Shown: positions 23,142 through 31,922, counted from the first letter of the stretch. The stretch is 64,000 nt of DNA from Nonomuraea pusilla (GCF_900109355.1 NZ_FOBF01000026.1:84907-148906), one strand, 5' to 3'. Notes: generated by a model not told the origin, from the sequence alone. Numbers and translations are program-made.

Positions 23142-23480
23142 ATGAAGCTGCGGCTTGCGCGACACGCCCTGGGCGATGCCGTGGTGGTGGCCGTTGAGGG
23201 CGAGCTCGACCTGTTCACCGCACCGTTCCTCCGCGACGAGGTACGCGACGCGATCAAGCAGGACAGCCCCAGGCTCGTGCTCGACCTGCAGCAACTGTCG
23301 TTCATGGACTCCAGCGGGCTGTCGGTGCTCATCGAGGCCTGGCGGCTCGCCACGGGCGAGGGCGGCGGGGTCTGCCTGGCGGCGCCGCAGCCGCCGGTCG
23401 CGCGCATCCTGCGCACCACCGGGCTCGACCGGCGCATCAAGGTGTACGCCGACGTCGACAGCGCCGTGGGGGGAATTTAA
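23142..23480 (+). CDS. STAS-domain anti-sigma factor antagonist
   Basis: A 112-residue single STAS domain. It has VVAVEGELDLFTAP at the start and the phosphorylatable Ser in LSFMDSSGLSVL, as in SpoIIAA/RsbV. Such proteins bind anti-sigma kinases unless phosphorylated. The ATG follows GAGGAGGGG. It has no kinase or sigma gene beside it. The HATPase-containing phosphatase at 32046 is a possible distant partner, which is speculation. Confidence 0.88.
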   Translation: MKLRLARHALGDAVVVAVEGELDLFTAPFLRDEVRDAIKQDSPRLVLDLQQLSFMDSSGLSVLIEAWRLATGEGGGVCLAAPQPPVARILRTTGLDRRIKVYADVDSAVGGI

Positions 23481-23518
23481 CCCGCCCCCGAGTAGAACTT
23501 CATTCGGTTGGCGGGTTA
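23478..23518. terminator. Long-loop inverted repeat after the STAS gene
   Basis: TAACCCGCC (overlapping the STAS stop) and GGCGGGTTA pair over nine bases with a 23-base loop. It may terminate the STAS message or, because TAGGGT follows at 23516-23521 as a -10 box, act as an operator for the next gene. Confidence 0.4.
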
Positions 23519-23529
23519 GGGTCCGGGAT

Positions 23530-24303
23530 ATGGACGTGAACGGATCTGCAGCAATCATCTCCGGCGGTGCCAGCGGCCTCGGTGAGGCCACCGCCCGCGA
23601 ACTCGCCCGCGCCGGCGCCACCGTGGTCGTCGCCGACCTCAACGAGGAGCGCGGCAAGTCCGTCGCCGACGAGATCGGCGGCGTGTTCGTCAGGACCGAC
23701 GTGTCCGACGACGACCAGGTGCAGGCCGCCGTCGACGCCGCCGTGGCGACCGGCAGGCCGCTGCGCGTGGTCGTCAACAGCGCCGGCATCGGCTGGGCCG
23801 AGCGCACCGTCAACCGCGACGGGCAGCCGCACAACCCGGCCAGCTACCGCAAGGTCATCGAGGTCAACCTCGTGGGCACGTTCAACCTCATGCGCATCGG
23901 CGCGGCCGCCATCGCCAAGACCGACCCGGTGGACGAGGACGGCCAGCGCGGCGTCGTCGTCAACACCGCGTCCGTGGCGGCGCTGGAGGGCCAGACCGGC
24001 CAGCTCGCCTACTCCGCCTCCAAGGGCGGCATCGTCGGCATGACCGTGCCGGCGGCCCGCGACCTGGCGGCCATCGGCGTGCGCGTGAACACGATCTGCC
24101 CCGGCATCATCGACACCCCGATCTACGGCTTCAACCCGAACGCCGAGGAGTTCAAGGCCAAGCTGGTGGCCCCGGTGGTGTTCCCCAAGCGCATGGGGCG
24201 CGCGAGCGAGTTCGCGCACCTGGTGCGCGCGCTGGTCGAGAACGACTACATGAACGCCGAGGTCGTCCGCTTCGACGGCGGCATCCGCTTCCAGCCCAAG
24301 TGA
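23530..24303 (+). CDS. SDR-family 3-hydroxyacyl-CoA dehydrogenase-like oxidoreductase
   Basis: A 257-residue short-chain dehydrogenase. The cofactor loop is GGASGLGEATA, an Asp at the end of the second strand (VVADLNEER) favours NAD, and the catalytic Ser and YSASKGG (Tyr/Lys) are present. The sequence resembles HSD17B10-type short-chain 3-hydroxyacyl-CoA dehydrogenases, with TVNRDGQPHN and the C-terminal FDGGIRFQPK. The ATG lacks a ribosome site and follows a TAGGGT box by eight bases, suggesting a leaderless message. It is paired with a crotonase seven bases downstream, consistent with beta-oxidation. Confidence 0.85.
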   Translation: MDVNGSAAIISGGASGLGEATARELARAGATVVVADLNEERGKSVADEIGGVFVRTDVSDDDQVQAAVDAAVATGRPLRVVVNSAGIGWAERTVNRDGQPHNPASYRKVIEVNLVGTFNLMRIGAAAIAKTDPVDEDGQRGVVVNTASVAALEGQTGQLAYSASKGGIVGMTVPAARDLAAIGVRVNTICPGIIDTPIYGFNPNAEEFKAKLVAPVVFPKRMGRASEFAHLVRALVENDYMNAEVVRFDGGIRFQPK

Positions 24304-24309
24304 GGTCCC

Positions 24310-25074
24310 GTGTCTGACGAAGTGCTCGTCGAGGAGTCCGGCAACGTCGCGATCATCACGATCAACCGTCCCAAGGCGCGCAACGCCATCAACGGCGCCG
24401 TCGCCAGGGGCATCGCGGAGGCGATGGACGCGCTGGACGCCCGCGCCGAGGTCTCGGCCTACGTCCTGACTGGGGCGGGCGGCACCTTCAGCGCGGGCAT
24501 GGACCTCAAGGGGTTCCTGTCCGGCGACTTCCCGGTGGTCGAGGGGCGCGGCTTCGGCGGGCTGACCGAGGCGCCGCCGAGGAAGCCGCTCGTCGCCGCC
24601 GTCGAGGGCTACGCGCTCGCGGGCGGCTTCGAGCTGGCCCTGTCGTGCGACGTGATCGTGGCGTCGTCCGAGGCCGTCTTCGGGCTGCCCGAGCCCCGGC
24701 GCGGGCTCGTGGCGGGCGCGGGCGGCATCATGCGCCTGCCGCGCAGGATCCCGTACCACGTGGCCATGGAGATCGCGCTGACCGGCGACCACTACCCGGC
24801 CTCGCGCCTGTACGAGCTGGGCCTGGTCAACCGGATCACCGAGCCGGGCACGGCCCTGGACGGCGCGCTGGAGCTCGCCAGGAAGATCGCCGCCAACGCC
24901 CCGCTGGCGCTCGCCGCGACCAAGAAGATCATCATCGAGTCGCAGGACTGGCCGCTGGAGGAGATGTTCGCCAGGCAGGGCGAGATCATCAACCCGGTGT
25001 TCGGCTCCAAGGACGCGATGGAGGGCGCGGCGGCCTTCGCCGAGAAGCGCGCCCCGCGGTGGAAGGGCGAGTAG
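24310..25074 (+). CDS. Enoyl-CoA hydratase/isomerase (crotonase) family protein
   Basis: A 254-residue crotonase. The first oxyanion-hole segment is GTFSAGMDLKGF and the second AGGFELALSCD, whose Glu matches the first catalytic Glu of enoyl-CoA hydratase. GLPEPRRGLVAGAGG supplies the second Glu position. Both catalytic acids seem present, so hydratase activity is plausible. The GTG start lies six bases after the SDR stop, with GAGGT before it. The two enzymes would catalyse consecutive beta-oxidation steps. Confidence 0.88.
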   Translation: MSDEVLVEESGNVAIITINRPKARNAINGAVARGIAEAMDALDARAEVSAYVLTGAGGTFSAGMDLKGFLSGDFPVVEGRGFGGLTEAPPRKPLVAAVEGYALAGGFELALSCDVIVASSEAVFGLPEPRRGLVAGAGGIMRLPRRIPYHVAMEIALTGDHYPASRLYELGLVNRITEPGTALDGALELARKIAANAPLALAATKKIIIESQDWPLEEMFARQGEIINPVFGSKDAMEGAAAFAEKRAPRWKGE

Positions 25075-25096
25075 CCCGCGCGCTCCCCGCCCCGTC

Positions 25097-25130
25097 GCCC
25101 TCCCGCCCACCCGGGCGGGAGGGCGTCTTT
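25097..25130 (+). terminator. Rho-independent-like terminator after the SDR-crotonase operon
   Basis: GCCCTCCCGCCC-ACCC-GGGCGGGAGGGC is a perfect 12-base stem followed by GTCTTT. Confidence 0.85.
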
Positions 25131-25189
25131 CGGCGCGCCCATGGGCGCTTCTGCGTACGGTAAAGAGAGAACGACCACCGGGAGAGCGC

Positions 25190-25813
25190 ATGAGCGACCA
25201 TTCGGGTTCCAGGTTCGACTCGGCCAGGCGTGGCGCCGGGAGCTTCCTGTCCAACGCGCTGAGCGCGATCGTGATCATGGTCGGCGTCCTCGCCGTCATG
25301 TGGGGCGTGGAGGTCGTCGACTACCTCGACGACGGAGCGCTCGACCGCGAGTTCGGCATCGTCGGCCTGAACCCCGACGGCCTGGTCGGCATCCTGTTCG
25401 CGCCGTTCCTGCACGTCGGCTTCGGCCACCTCATGGCCAACTCGCTGCCGCTGCTGGTGCTCGGCTTCCTCGCGGCGGTGCGCGGCGTGCGCAAGTTCCT
25501 GTGGGCCAGCCTGATCATCATCCTGATCGGCGGACTCGGCACCTGGCTGACGAGCCCCGGCGTCATCACCGTGGGCGCGAGCGGCCTCGTGTTCGGCTAC
25601 TTCGGGTTCGTCCTGGCGCGCGGCCTGTTCGACAGGCGCCTCGTCGACATCCTCATCGGCATCGGCGTCGCCGTCGCCTACTACTCGATCCTGTGGGGCC
25701 TCCTGCCGACCCAGCAGGGCATCTCCTGGCAGGGACACCTGTTCGGCCTCATCGGCGGCGTGGTGGCCGCCTGGGCGCTGCGCCGCAGGCCCTCCGCGAC
25801 CCCCTACGCCTGA
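25190..25813 (+). CDS. Rhomboid-family intramembrane serine protease
   Basis: A 207-residue polytopic membrane protein with about six helices. The rhomboid motifs are present: HVGFGHLMANSLPL (H-x3-N loop on helix 2), the nucleophile Ser in VGASGLVFGY (G-x-S-G), and the catalytic His in WQGHLFGLIGG. These give the full Ser/His dyad. The family cleaves membrane proteins within the bilayer. The ATG has a GGGAGAG site. It stands between two terminators as a single-gene unit; its substrate is unknown. Confidence 0.88.
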   Translation: MSDHSGSRFDSARRGAGSFLSNALSAIVIMVGVLAVMWGVEVVDYLDDGALDREFGIVGLNPDGLVGILFAPFLHVGFGHLMANSLPLLVLGFLAAVRGVRKFLWASLIIILIGGLGTWLTSPGVITVGASGLVFGYFGFVLARGLFDRRLVDILIGIGVAVAYYSILWGLLPTQQGISWQGHLFGLIGGVVAAWALRRRPSATPYA

Positions 25814-25826
25814 CCCGCCGACTCCC

Positions 25827-25875
25827 GACGCGACGCGGCGGCGCACCGTAGACCGGTGCGCCGCCGCGTCGCGTC
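25827..25875. terminator. Very strong bidirectional terminator
   Basis: A 22-base perfect inverted repeat (left arm 25827-25848, right arm 25854-25875) with a TAGAC loop fills the gap between convergent rhomboid and serC genes. Confidence 0.9.
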
Positions 25876-25880
25876 AGGTG

Positions 25881-26990
25881 CTAGAGGCGCTCGACCACGT
25901 AGTCGACGCAGACCGTCAGCGCCTCGACGTCGGACGGCTCGATCGCCGGGAACATCGCGATGCGCAGCTGGTTGCGGCCCAGCTTCCGGTACGGCTCGGT
26001 GTCGACGATGCCGTTGGCGCGCAGCACCTTGGCCACGGCCGCGGCGTCGACGTCGTCGGAGAAGTCGATCGTGCCGACCACCTGGGAGCGGAACTCCGGC
26101 GCGGCGAACGGCGTGGCGAACGACGACTTCTCGGCCCACCCGTACAGGCGCTGGCTGGAGTCGGCCGTGCGGGCGGTGGTCCAGGCCAGGCCGCCGCCCG
26201 CGTTCATCCAGTCGATCTGGTCGGCCAGCAGGAACAGCGTGGCCACGGCAGGCGTGTTGTACGTCTGGTCCTTCGAGGAGTTGTCGATGGCGATCGGCAG
26301 GCTGAAGAACTCGGGGACGTACCGGCCGGAGGCGGCGATCTCCTCGACCCTGGCCAGCGCGCGCGGCGACATGACGGCGATCCACAGGCCGCCGTCGGAG
26401 GCGAAGCTCTTCTGCGGGGCGAAGTAGTAGACGTCGGTCTCGGCGATGTCGACGGGCAGGCCGCCCGCGCCCGACGTGGCGTCGACCAGCACCAGCGCGT
26501 CGTCGCCGCCCACCCGTCTGATCGGCATCGCGACGCCGGTCGAGGTCTCGTTGTGGGTGAGGGCGTAGACGTCGACGCCGTCCTCCTCCACCGCGGTGGG
26601 GTAGGTGCCGACATCGGAGGTGATGACGCTCGGCTCGGCCAGCCACGGCGCCTTCCTGGCGACGGCCGCGAACTTCGAGGAGAACTCGCCGAACGACAGG
26701 TGCTGGGACTTCTCGCGGATCAGCCCGAAGGCCGCGATGTCCCAGAACGCCGTGGTGCCGCCGTTGCCCAGCACGACCTGGTAACCCTCGGGAAGCGAGA
26801 ACAGGTCGGCGAGACCGGAGCGCACCCGGCCGACCAGGCCCTTGACCGGCTTCTGGCGGTGGGAGGTGCCCATGAGGCCCGCGCCTGACGACGCGAGCGC
26901 GGCCAGCTGCTCGGGACGGATCTTCGAGGGCCCGCAGCCGAAGCGGCCGTCGGCGGGCTTGATGTCAGCGGGAATCACGATGTCAGCCAC
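25881..26990 (-). CDS. serC: Phosphoserine aminotransferase
   Basis: A 369-residue PLP enzyme of serine (and pyridoxal phosphate) synthesis, converting 3-phosphohydroxypyruvate and glutamate to phosphoserine. It has the SerC-type RFGCGPSKIRPEQL start, GTSHRQKPVK, and PLP-binding Lys in FAPQKSFASDGGLW. Length and motifs match the actinobacterial/mycobacterial SerC branch. It lies upstream of the terminator shared with the rhomboid gene. The pdxH gene nearby is functionally related through B6, though not in the same operon. Confidence 0.93.
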   Translation of the reverse strand: MADIVIPADIKPADGRFGCGPSKIRPEQLAALASSGAGLMGTSHRQKPVKGLVGRVRSGLADLFSLPEGYQVVLGNGGTTAFWDIAAFGLIREKSQHLSFGEFSSKFAAVARKAPWLAEPSVITSDVGTYPTAVEEDGVDVYALTHNETSTGVAMPIRRVGGDDALVLVDATSGAGGLPVDIAETDVYYFAPQKSFASDGGLWIAVMSPRALARVEEIAASGRYVPEFFSLPIAIDNSSKDQTYNTPAVATLFLLADQIDWMNAGGGLAWTTARTADSSQRLYGWAEKSSFATPFAAPEFRSQVVGTIDFSDDVDAAAVAKVLRANGIVDTEPYRKLGRNQLRIAMFPAIEPSDVEALTVCVDYVVERL

Positions 26991-27087
26991 AGTGCCAGAC
27001 TACTGAGCCTGGTCAGCCGCCCTCGCCCGGGTCCGCCATTCGAGACGGAAACCGGGGCCGATCCGGGGGAACCCCGGGAAAAACGGA

Positions 27088-27111
27088 ACGGCCCGCCTGT
27101 GGGCGGGCCGT
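27088..27111 (-). terminator. Terminator of the citrate synthase gene
   Basis: ACGGCCCGCC-TGTG-GGCGGGCCGT is a 10-base stem. On the minus strand it is followed by TTCCGTTTTTCC, so it ends transcription coming from the citrate synthase. Confidence 0.8.
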
Positions 27112-27205
27112 CCGTCTCGCTGCGGGGCCGTTCACATCGGCCGGGCAACCCTCCTGGTCCGGGCTGTCCGACCGGAACGACCTCCGGCTTCGCGCGCCTG
27201 GGAGG

Positions 27206-28312
27206 TCAGAGGATGCCGACGACCTCGGAGGCGCCGGGCACGTCCGACAGCGGACGCGAGGCCGGGCCCACGTAGTTCGCGCTGGGGCGGACGAGCCTGC
27301 CCGTGCGCTTCTGCTCCAGGATGTGCGCCGCCCAGCCGGCCGTGCGGGCGCAGGTGAACATCGAGGTGAACATGTGGCTGGGGACCTCGGCGAAGTCGAG
27401 CACCACGGCCGCCCAGTACTCCACGTTCGTCGCGAGCACCCGGTCGGGCTTGCGGGCGTGCAGCTCGTCCAGCGCGGCCTGCTCCAGCGCCGCGGCCACC
27501 TCGTAGCGGGGCGCGTCGAGCTCCTTGGCGGTACGGCGCAGCACGCGGGCGCGGGGGTCCTCGGCCCGGTACACGCGGTGGCCGAAGCCCATGAGCCTGT
27601 TGCCCTTGTCCAGTTCGGCCTGGACGTACTTCTTGGCGTCGCCGAGCTGCTCGACACCCTCGATCATGTGCAGCACCCGGGCGGGGGCGCCGCCGTGCAG
27701 CGGGCCCGACATGGCGCCCACCGCGCCGGAGAGCGCGGCGGCCACGTCGGCGCCGGTGGAGGCGATGACGCGGGCGGTGAACGTGGACGCGTTCATGCCG
27801 TGCTCGGCGGCGGACGTCCAGTAGGCGTCGATGGCCCTGACGTGGCGGGGGTCGGGCTCGCCCCGCCAGCGGACCATGAAGCGCTCGACGATGGTCTTGG
27901 CCTCGTCCACCCGGCTCTGCGGCACCATCGGCAGTCCGAGGCCGCGCGCCGACTGCGCCACGAAGGAAAGAGCCATGACGGAGGCGCGGGCGAGCTGGTC
28001 GCGGGCCTCCTCGTCGCTGATGTCGAGCAGCGGCTTGAACCCGTAGGCCGGGGCCAGCATGGCCAGCGCGCTCTGGACGTCTACGCGGATGTCACCGGAG
28101 TGGACGGGGATGGGGTAGGGCTCCGCCGGGGGGAGACCCGGCTGGAACGCGTTGTCGACCAGCAGGCCCCAAACGTGCCCGAACGGGACACGGCCGACCA
28201 GCTCTTCGATGTCGACGCCCCGGTATCGAAGGGCGCCCCCTTCTTTGTCCGGTTCCGCGATCTCGGTCTCGAAAGCCACGACGCCTTCGAGGCCGGGTTT
28301 GAAGTCGGACAT
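27206..28312 (-). CDS. Citrate synthase 2 (citrate/methylcitrate synthase family)
   Basis: A 368-residue citrate synthase. Key stretches are EHGMNASTFTARVIASTGAD and GPLHGGAPARV (active-site His residues), GFGHRVYRAEDPRA (His/Arg for oxaloacetate), and ATNVEYWAAVVLDF with the catalytic Asp region. It is shorter than the hexameric type I enzymes (about 430) and fits the dimeric actinobacterial citrate synthase 2. ATG 28312 has AGGGAGG upstream. It is divergent from pdxH, an order also seen, as I recall, in Streptomyces. Preference for acetyl- or propionyl-CoA is not settled. Confidence 0.9.
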   Translation of the reverse strand: MSDFKPGLEGVVAFETEIAEPDKEGGALRYRGVDIEELVGRVPFGHVWGLLVDNAFQPGLPPAEPYPIPVHSGDIRVDVQSALAMLAPAYGFKPLLDISDEEARDQLARASVMALSFVAQSARGLGLPMVPQSRVDEAKTIVERFMVRWRGEPDPRHVRAIDAYWTSAAEHGMNASTFTARVIASTGADVAAALSGAVGAMSGPLHGGAPARVLHMIEGVEQLGDAKKYVQAELDKGNRLMGFGHRVYRAEDPRARVLRRTAKELDAPRYEVAAALEQAALDELHARKPDRVLATNVEYWAAVVLDFAEVPSHMFTSMFTCARTAGWAAHILEQKRTGRLVRPSANYVGPASRPLSDVPGASEVVGIL

Positions 28313-28488
28313 GCTCGGCCGCCTCCCTTTCTTGCCATGTTCCGGCAATGCCTTGATGTCGAGATACCGGCGGGTCAATTTAACCCCTTCCAGCTCATGC
28401 TCGGTCTCCGGACCCGCCGAAACGCCAAAGCCGCTGGTCAGGGCAGGTGCGTGGGATCCACCACACAAGCGCGCAAGAATACCGTCTC

Positions 28489-29142
28489 GTGGAAGACACC
28501 CCGCGCCCGCCCGTTCTCGCGGGCCTTCGCCGTACGTACGAGGGCGAGCCGCTGCTCGAAGCCGACGTCGCGCCCGACCCGATCGCCCAGTTCACCGTGT
28601 GGTTCGAGGAGGCCATGGCCGCCAACCTGACCGAACCCAACGCCATGGTGCTGGCCACCGCCTCCGCCGGCGGCCGGCCCAGCGCCAGGACCGTCCTGCT
28701 CAAGGGGTACGACGAGCGCGGCTTCGTCTTCTACACCAACTACGAGTCGCGCAAGGGCCGCGACCTGGCCGAGAACCCCCGCGCCTCCCTGCTGTTCCCC
28801 TGGCACCCCATCCGCCGCCAGGTACGCGTCGAGGGCACCGTCACCCGGCTGTCGCACGAGGAGTCGGCCGAGTACTTCACCTCCCGCCCGTACGGGTCCC
28901 GCATCGGCGCGTGGGCCTCCCGCCAGTCGGCCGTCGTCCGCTCCAGGGAGGAGCTGGACGCCCGCTACCAGGAGCTCGCGGCCCGCTGGCCGGACGACCC
29001 GCCCGTCCCCGACTTCTGGGGAGGGCTCCGGGTGACGCCGGTCGAGGTGGAGTTCTGGCAGGGCCAGCTCGACCGCATGCACGACCGGCTGCGCTACCGC
29101 CGCACCGGCGCGGAGTGGACCCTGGAGCGGCTCGCCCCCTGA
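28489..29142 (+). CDS. pdxH: Pyridoxamine 5'-phosphate oxidase
   Basis: A 217-residue FMN enzyme making pyridoxal phosphate from pyridoxamine/pyridoxine phosphate. Signatures are PNAMVLATASAGGRPSARTV, VLLKGYDERGFVFYTNYESR, and the C-terminal WGGLRVTPVEVEFWQG and LDRMHDRLRYRR. The GTG at 28489 is preferred because the protein then opens close to the usual LRRTYEGEPL. An AAGAAT box eight bases upstream suggests a leaderless start. The GTG at 28447, fourteen codons earlier, is an alternative. Confidence 0.9.
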   Translation: MEDTPRPPVLAGLRRTYEGEPLLEADVAPDPIAQFTVWFEEAMAANLTEPNAMVLATASAGGRPSARTVLLKGYDERGFVFYTNYESRKGRDLAENPRASLLFPWHPIRRQVRVEGTVTRLSHEESAEYFTSRPYGSRIGAWASRQSAVVRSREELDARYQELAARWPDDPPVPDFWGGLRVTPVEVEFWQGQLDRMHDRLRYRRTGAEWTLERLAP

Positions 29143-29223
29143 CCGCCGCCCCGGGCGCGTCGGAGGACGGCTCGCCCCTTGACCTCCGCCCCGGGTGCGG
29201 TCCGAGGACGGATCGCCCCCTAA
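29131..29223. repeat. Imperfect 40-base tandem repeat at the end of pdxH
   Basis: Two units (29131-29170 and 29171-29211), each CTCGCCCC-T-GACC-CCGCCCCGGG-GGACGG-like, plus a partial third (ATCGCCCCCTA), about 80-85 percent alike. The first unit contains the pdxH stop codon; the last runs into the next gene's promoter. Confidence 0.8.
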
Positions 29224-29233
29224 GGTGCCTCAG

Positions 29234-30481
29234 GTGGCAATCGGGGAGTTGGTCAGACGTCATCTCGTGGACACCAGGCCGCTGCGGTCGCCCCACTACC
29301 GCCGCCTGTGGGTGGGGCAGGCCGTCTCGCACGTCGGGCTCGGCGCGACCGTCCTCGCCGTGGGCCAGCAGGTCTGGGACCTCACCCACTCCTCGCTCTG
29401 GGTGGGCCTGCTCGGCCTCGCCAACCTCGTGCCGCTCGTGGTGTTCGGCCTGTGGGGCGGGGCCGTCGCCGACGCCGTGGACCGCCGCAGGCTCCTGCTG
29501 ACCGGCTCCGCCGTCGCGTGGGCCGCCACCCTGCTCATCCTCCTCCAGGCCGTGCTCGGGCTCGGCAACGTGTACGTCCTGCTCGGCGCCGTCGCGCTGA
29601 ACGCCACCGGCTTCGCCATCACCTCGCCCACCAGGGGCGCGATCATCCCCAGGATCCTGGAGCCCGAGGTGGTGCCCGCCGCCAACGCGCTCAACTCGCT
29701 GGTGTTCAGCATCGGCGCCGTCGTCGGGCCCATGGCCGGCGGCGTCCTGCTGGCCTCCGGCGGCTACGCGGCGGCGTACGGGATGGACGCCCTGCTGTTC
29801 ACAGCCGGCCTCTACGCGGCCTTGAAACTGCCCGCGCTGCCTCCGCTCGGCGAGGTGACCCGTCCGGGCGCCAGGGCCGTGCTCGACGGCCTCCGCTTCA
29901 TCCTGGGCAGCCCCGTGCTGCTGATGTCGTTCGTGGTGGACATCATCGCCATGGTCTTCGCTCTGCCGCGCGCGCTCTTCCCCGAGCTGGCCGCCACCCG
30001 CTTCGACGGCTCCACCGTCGCGCTCGGCGCGCTGACGTCCGCCATGGCGGCGGGGTCCGTCGCGGGCGCGCTGTTCTCCGGCTGGGTGGGCCGCGTCAGC
30101 CGCCAGGGGCTCGCCCTGGTCGCCGTCATCGCCGTCTGGGGGCTGTCGGTGGCCGCGGCGGGTCTCTCGCGCGAGCTGTCGCTCGTCGTGGCGTTCATGG
30201 CGGTCGGCGGCGCCGCCGACGTCGTGTCCTCGGTGTGGCGGCAGTCGATCCTGCAGCTCTACGCCCCCGACGAGATGCGCGGCAGGCTGCAGGGCGTCTT
30301 CATGGTCGTGGTCGCGGGCGGGCCGCGGCTCGGCGACCTGCGCGCCGGGGCCACCGCGTCGGCGTTCGGCCTCACCACGGCCTGGGTCGGCGGCGGCCTC
30401 GCCTGCGCCGTCGCCGTGCTGGTCGCGGGGCTGTGCGTGGCGAGCTTCAGGAACTACCGGGCAGGCGAGGCGCGCGCCTGA
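29234..30481 (+). CDS. MFS transporter (EntS/MFS_3-like)
   Basis: A 415-residue permease with 12 predicted helices. The first-half signature GGAVADAVDRRRLLL (helix 2-3 loop) and LNATGFAITSPTRGAIIPRI resemble MFS_3/EntS-type exporters. The GTG at 29234 follows TAAGGT (29221-29226) by seven bases and has no ribosome site, suggesting a leaderless message. It stands alone between pdxH and the convergent UdgX gene. The MFS_3 group includes siderophore exporters and the IdeR-like gene is close, but a link is speculative. Confidence 0.78.
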   Translation: MAIGELVRRHLVDTRPLRSPHYRRLWVGQAVSHVGLGATVLAVGQQVWDLTHSSLWVGLLGLANLVPLVVFGLWGGAVADAVDRRRLLLTGSAVAWAATLLILLQAVLGLGNVYVLLGAVALNATGFAITSPTRGAIIPRILEPEVVPAANALNSLVFSIGAVVGPMAGGVLLASGGYAAAYGMDALLFTAGLYAALKLPALPPLGEVTRPGARAVLDGLRFILGSPVLLMSFVVDIIAMVFALPRALFPELAATRFDGSTVALGALTSAMAAGSVAGALFSGWVGRVSRQGLALVAVIAVWGLSVAAAGLSRELSLVVAFMAVGGAADVVSSVWRQSILQLYAPDEMRGRLQGVFMVVVAGGPRLGDLRAGATASAFGLTTAWVGGGLACAVAVLVAGLCVASFRNYRAGEARA

Positions 30482-30490
30482 GCCCCCGGT

Positions 30491-31117
30491 TCACGCCGCG
30501 CCGGGCAGGCGCGCCGCGACCCTGAGGTCGTCCAGGAAGCCCGCGTACGCGGCGTCGCGGTCCGGCGCGCGCAGCACCGCCGACGGGTGGATCGTGGCCA
30601 CCGCCAGCGCGTCGCCCAGCGGCACCGGCTCGCCCCTGTGCCGCGTCACCCTGAACGTCCTGCCGAGCAGCGCCTGCGCCGCCGTCGCCCCCAGCACCAC
30701 GACCACCTCCGGCCGCACCACGGCCAGCTCCGCGTCCAGCCACGGCCGGCAGGCCGTCACCTCGGCCGCCGTCGGCTTCTGGTGGATGCGCCGCTTGCCG
30801 CGCAACTGGAAGGAGAAGTGCTTGACCGCGTTCGTGACGTAGACGTCCTCACGCGCGATGCCCGCCTCCTCCAGACCCTGGTCGAGCACCCGCCCCGCCG
30901 GCCCCACGAACGGGTGGCCGCGGCGGTCCTCCTGGTCGCCCGGCTGCTCGCCCACCAGCACGTACGTCGCCCGCTCAGGCCCCTCGCCGAACACCGTCTG
31001 CGTCGCGTTCCTGAACAGGTCGCACCCCTCGCAGCAGGCCGCCGCCTCGCGCAGGGCGCCGAGGTCGAGCCTGCCGGGAAGGAACCTGGCCGCTCCGTTG
31101 TTGCCGTCCCTATCCAT
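30491..31117 (-). CDS. udgX: UdgX-type uracil-DNA glycosylase
   Basis: A 208-residue family 4-like uracil-DNA glycosylase of the UdgX group. Motif A is GEQPGDQED, followed by GHPFVGPAGRVLD, and motif B is HPSAVLR. The R-loop insert GKRRIHQKP carries the His that, in mycobacterial UdgX, forms a covalent bond with the abasic site. CCEGC near the N-terminus and CRPWL later supply Fe-S cluster ligands. It excises uracil and stays attached to DNA, which is established for UdgX. It is divergent from the IdeR-like gene across about 100 bases. Confidence 0.9.
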   Translation of the reverse strand: MDRDGNNGAARFLPGRLDLGALREAAACCEGCDLFRNATQTVFGEGPERATYVLVGEQPGDQEDRRGHPFVGPAGRVLDQGLEEAGIAREDVYVTNAVKHFSFQLRGKRRIHQKPTAAEVTACRPWLDAELAVVRPEVVVVLGATAAQALLGRTFRVTRHRGEPVPLGDALAVATIHPSAVLRAPDRDAAYAGFLDDLRVAARLPGAA

Positions 31118-31217
31118 CGTCGGTCGTTCTCCCCATAGGGTTCCTGTGACTCCTGTGCCCGCCCCTGGCGGGCTCAGTCCCCGCCCTGACCGACGTAGCA
31201 TTCAGATGGGAGGAGCC

Positions 31218-31922
31218 TTGACCGCACACGGCCTGATCGACACCACGGAGATGTACCTCCGGACGATTTACGAGCTCGAGGAGGAGGGCATCGTCCCCCT
31301 TCGCGCGCGCATCGCGGAGCGGCTCCAGCAGAGCGGCCCCACCGTGAGCCAGACCGTCGCCCGCATGGAGCGCGACGGCCTCGTCCGCGTCGAGGGCGAC
31401 CGTCATCTGTCGATGACCGACCTCGGGCGGACGCTCGCCACCCGGGTCATGCGCAAGCACCGCCTCGCCGAGTGCCTCCTGACGCAGGTCATCGGCCTGC
31501 CGTGGGAGGAGGTCCACATCGAGGCGTGCCGCTGGGAGCACGTCATGTCCGAGTCGGTCGAGACCCGGCTCGTGGGGCTGCTCGGCAACCCCACCGCGTG
31601 CCCGCACGGCAACCCGATCCCCGGCCTTTCCGAGCTCGGCGCCCCCGAGACGGCCGAGGCCGCCGAGAACGTCCTCACGTCGATGTCCGATCTCGCGGGC
31701 CCCGGTGACGTGCCCGTGGTGGTGAGGCGAATTAGCGAACAAGTGCAAAGTGATCCCGCTGTGATGCTTAAACTCAAGCAAGTTGGGATACAACCCGGAC
31801 GCGAGGTGACGCTCGCGGCGAGCGACGACGGTGTGCGGGTGACAGGTGACGGTGACGCGAACGACACTCCCGCGGAACTTCCGCGAGACGTTGCGGCGCA
31901 CGTTTTTGTCTCCAAGCGCTGA
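31218..31922 (+). CDS. ideR: IdeR/DtxR-family iron-dependent repressor
   Basis: A 234-residue DtxR protein: N-terminal helix-turn-helix (QQSGPTVSQTVARMERDGLV), a metal-binding dimer domain and a C-terminal SH3-like domain. Metal ligands known in DtxR are present: Met in TTEMYL, and the His-x3-Cys...Glu-His series in HIEACRWEHV. GNPIPGLSELG matches the family. The TTG at 31218 is preferred, with GGGAGGAG before it and an opening that fits homologues; ATG 31206 is an alternative. TAGCAT at 31196-31201 is a likely -10 box. Such repressors turn off iron uptake when Fe(II) is bound. Confidence 0.9.
   Translation: MTAHGLIDTTEMYLRTIYELEEEGIVPLRARIAERLQQSGPTVSQTVARMERDGLVRVEGDRHLSMTDLGRTLATRVMRKHRLAECLLTQVIGLPWEEVHIEACRWEHVMSESVETRLVGLLGNPTACPHGNPIPGLSELGAPETAEAAENVLTSMSDLAGPGDVPVVVRRISEQVQSDPAVMLKLKQVGIQPGREVTLAASDDGVRVTGDGDANDTPAELPRDVAAHVFVSKR

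Noticed and set aside
25827..25875. 22-base inverted repeat as a possible IS end or attachment site
   Set aside because: It sits exactly between two convergent stops with a five-base loop, best read as a terminator. No transposase or direct repeats flank it.
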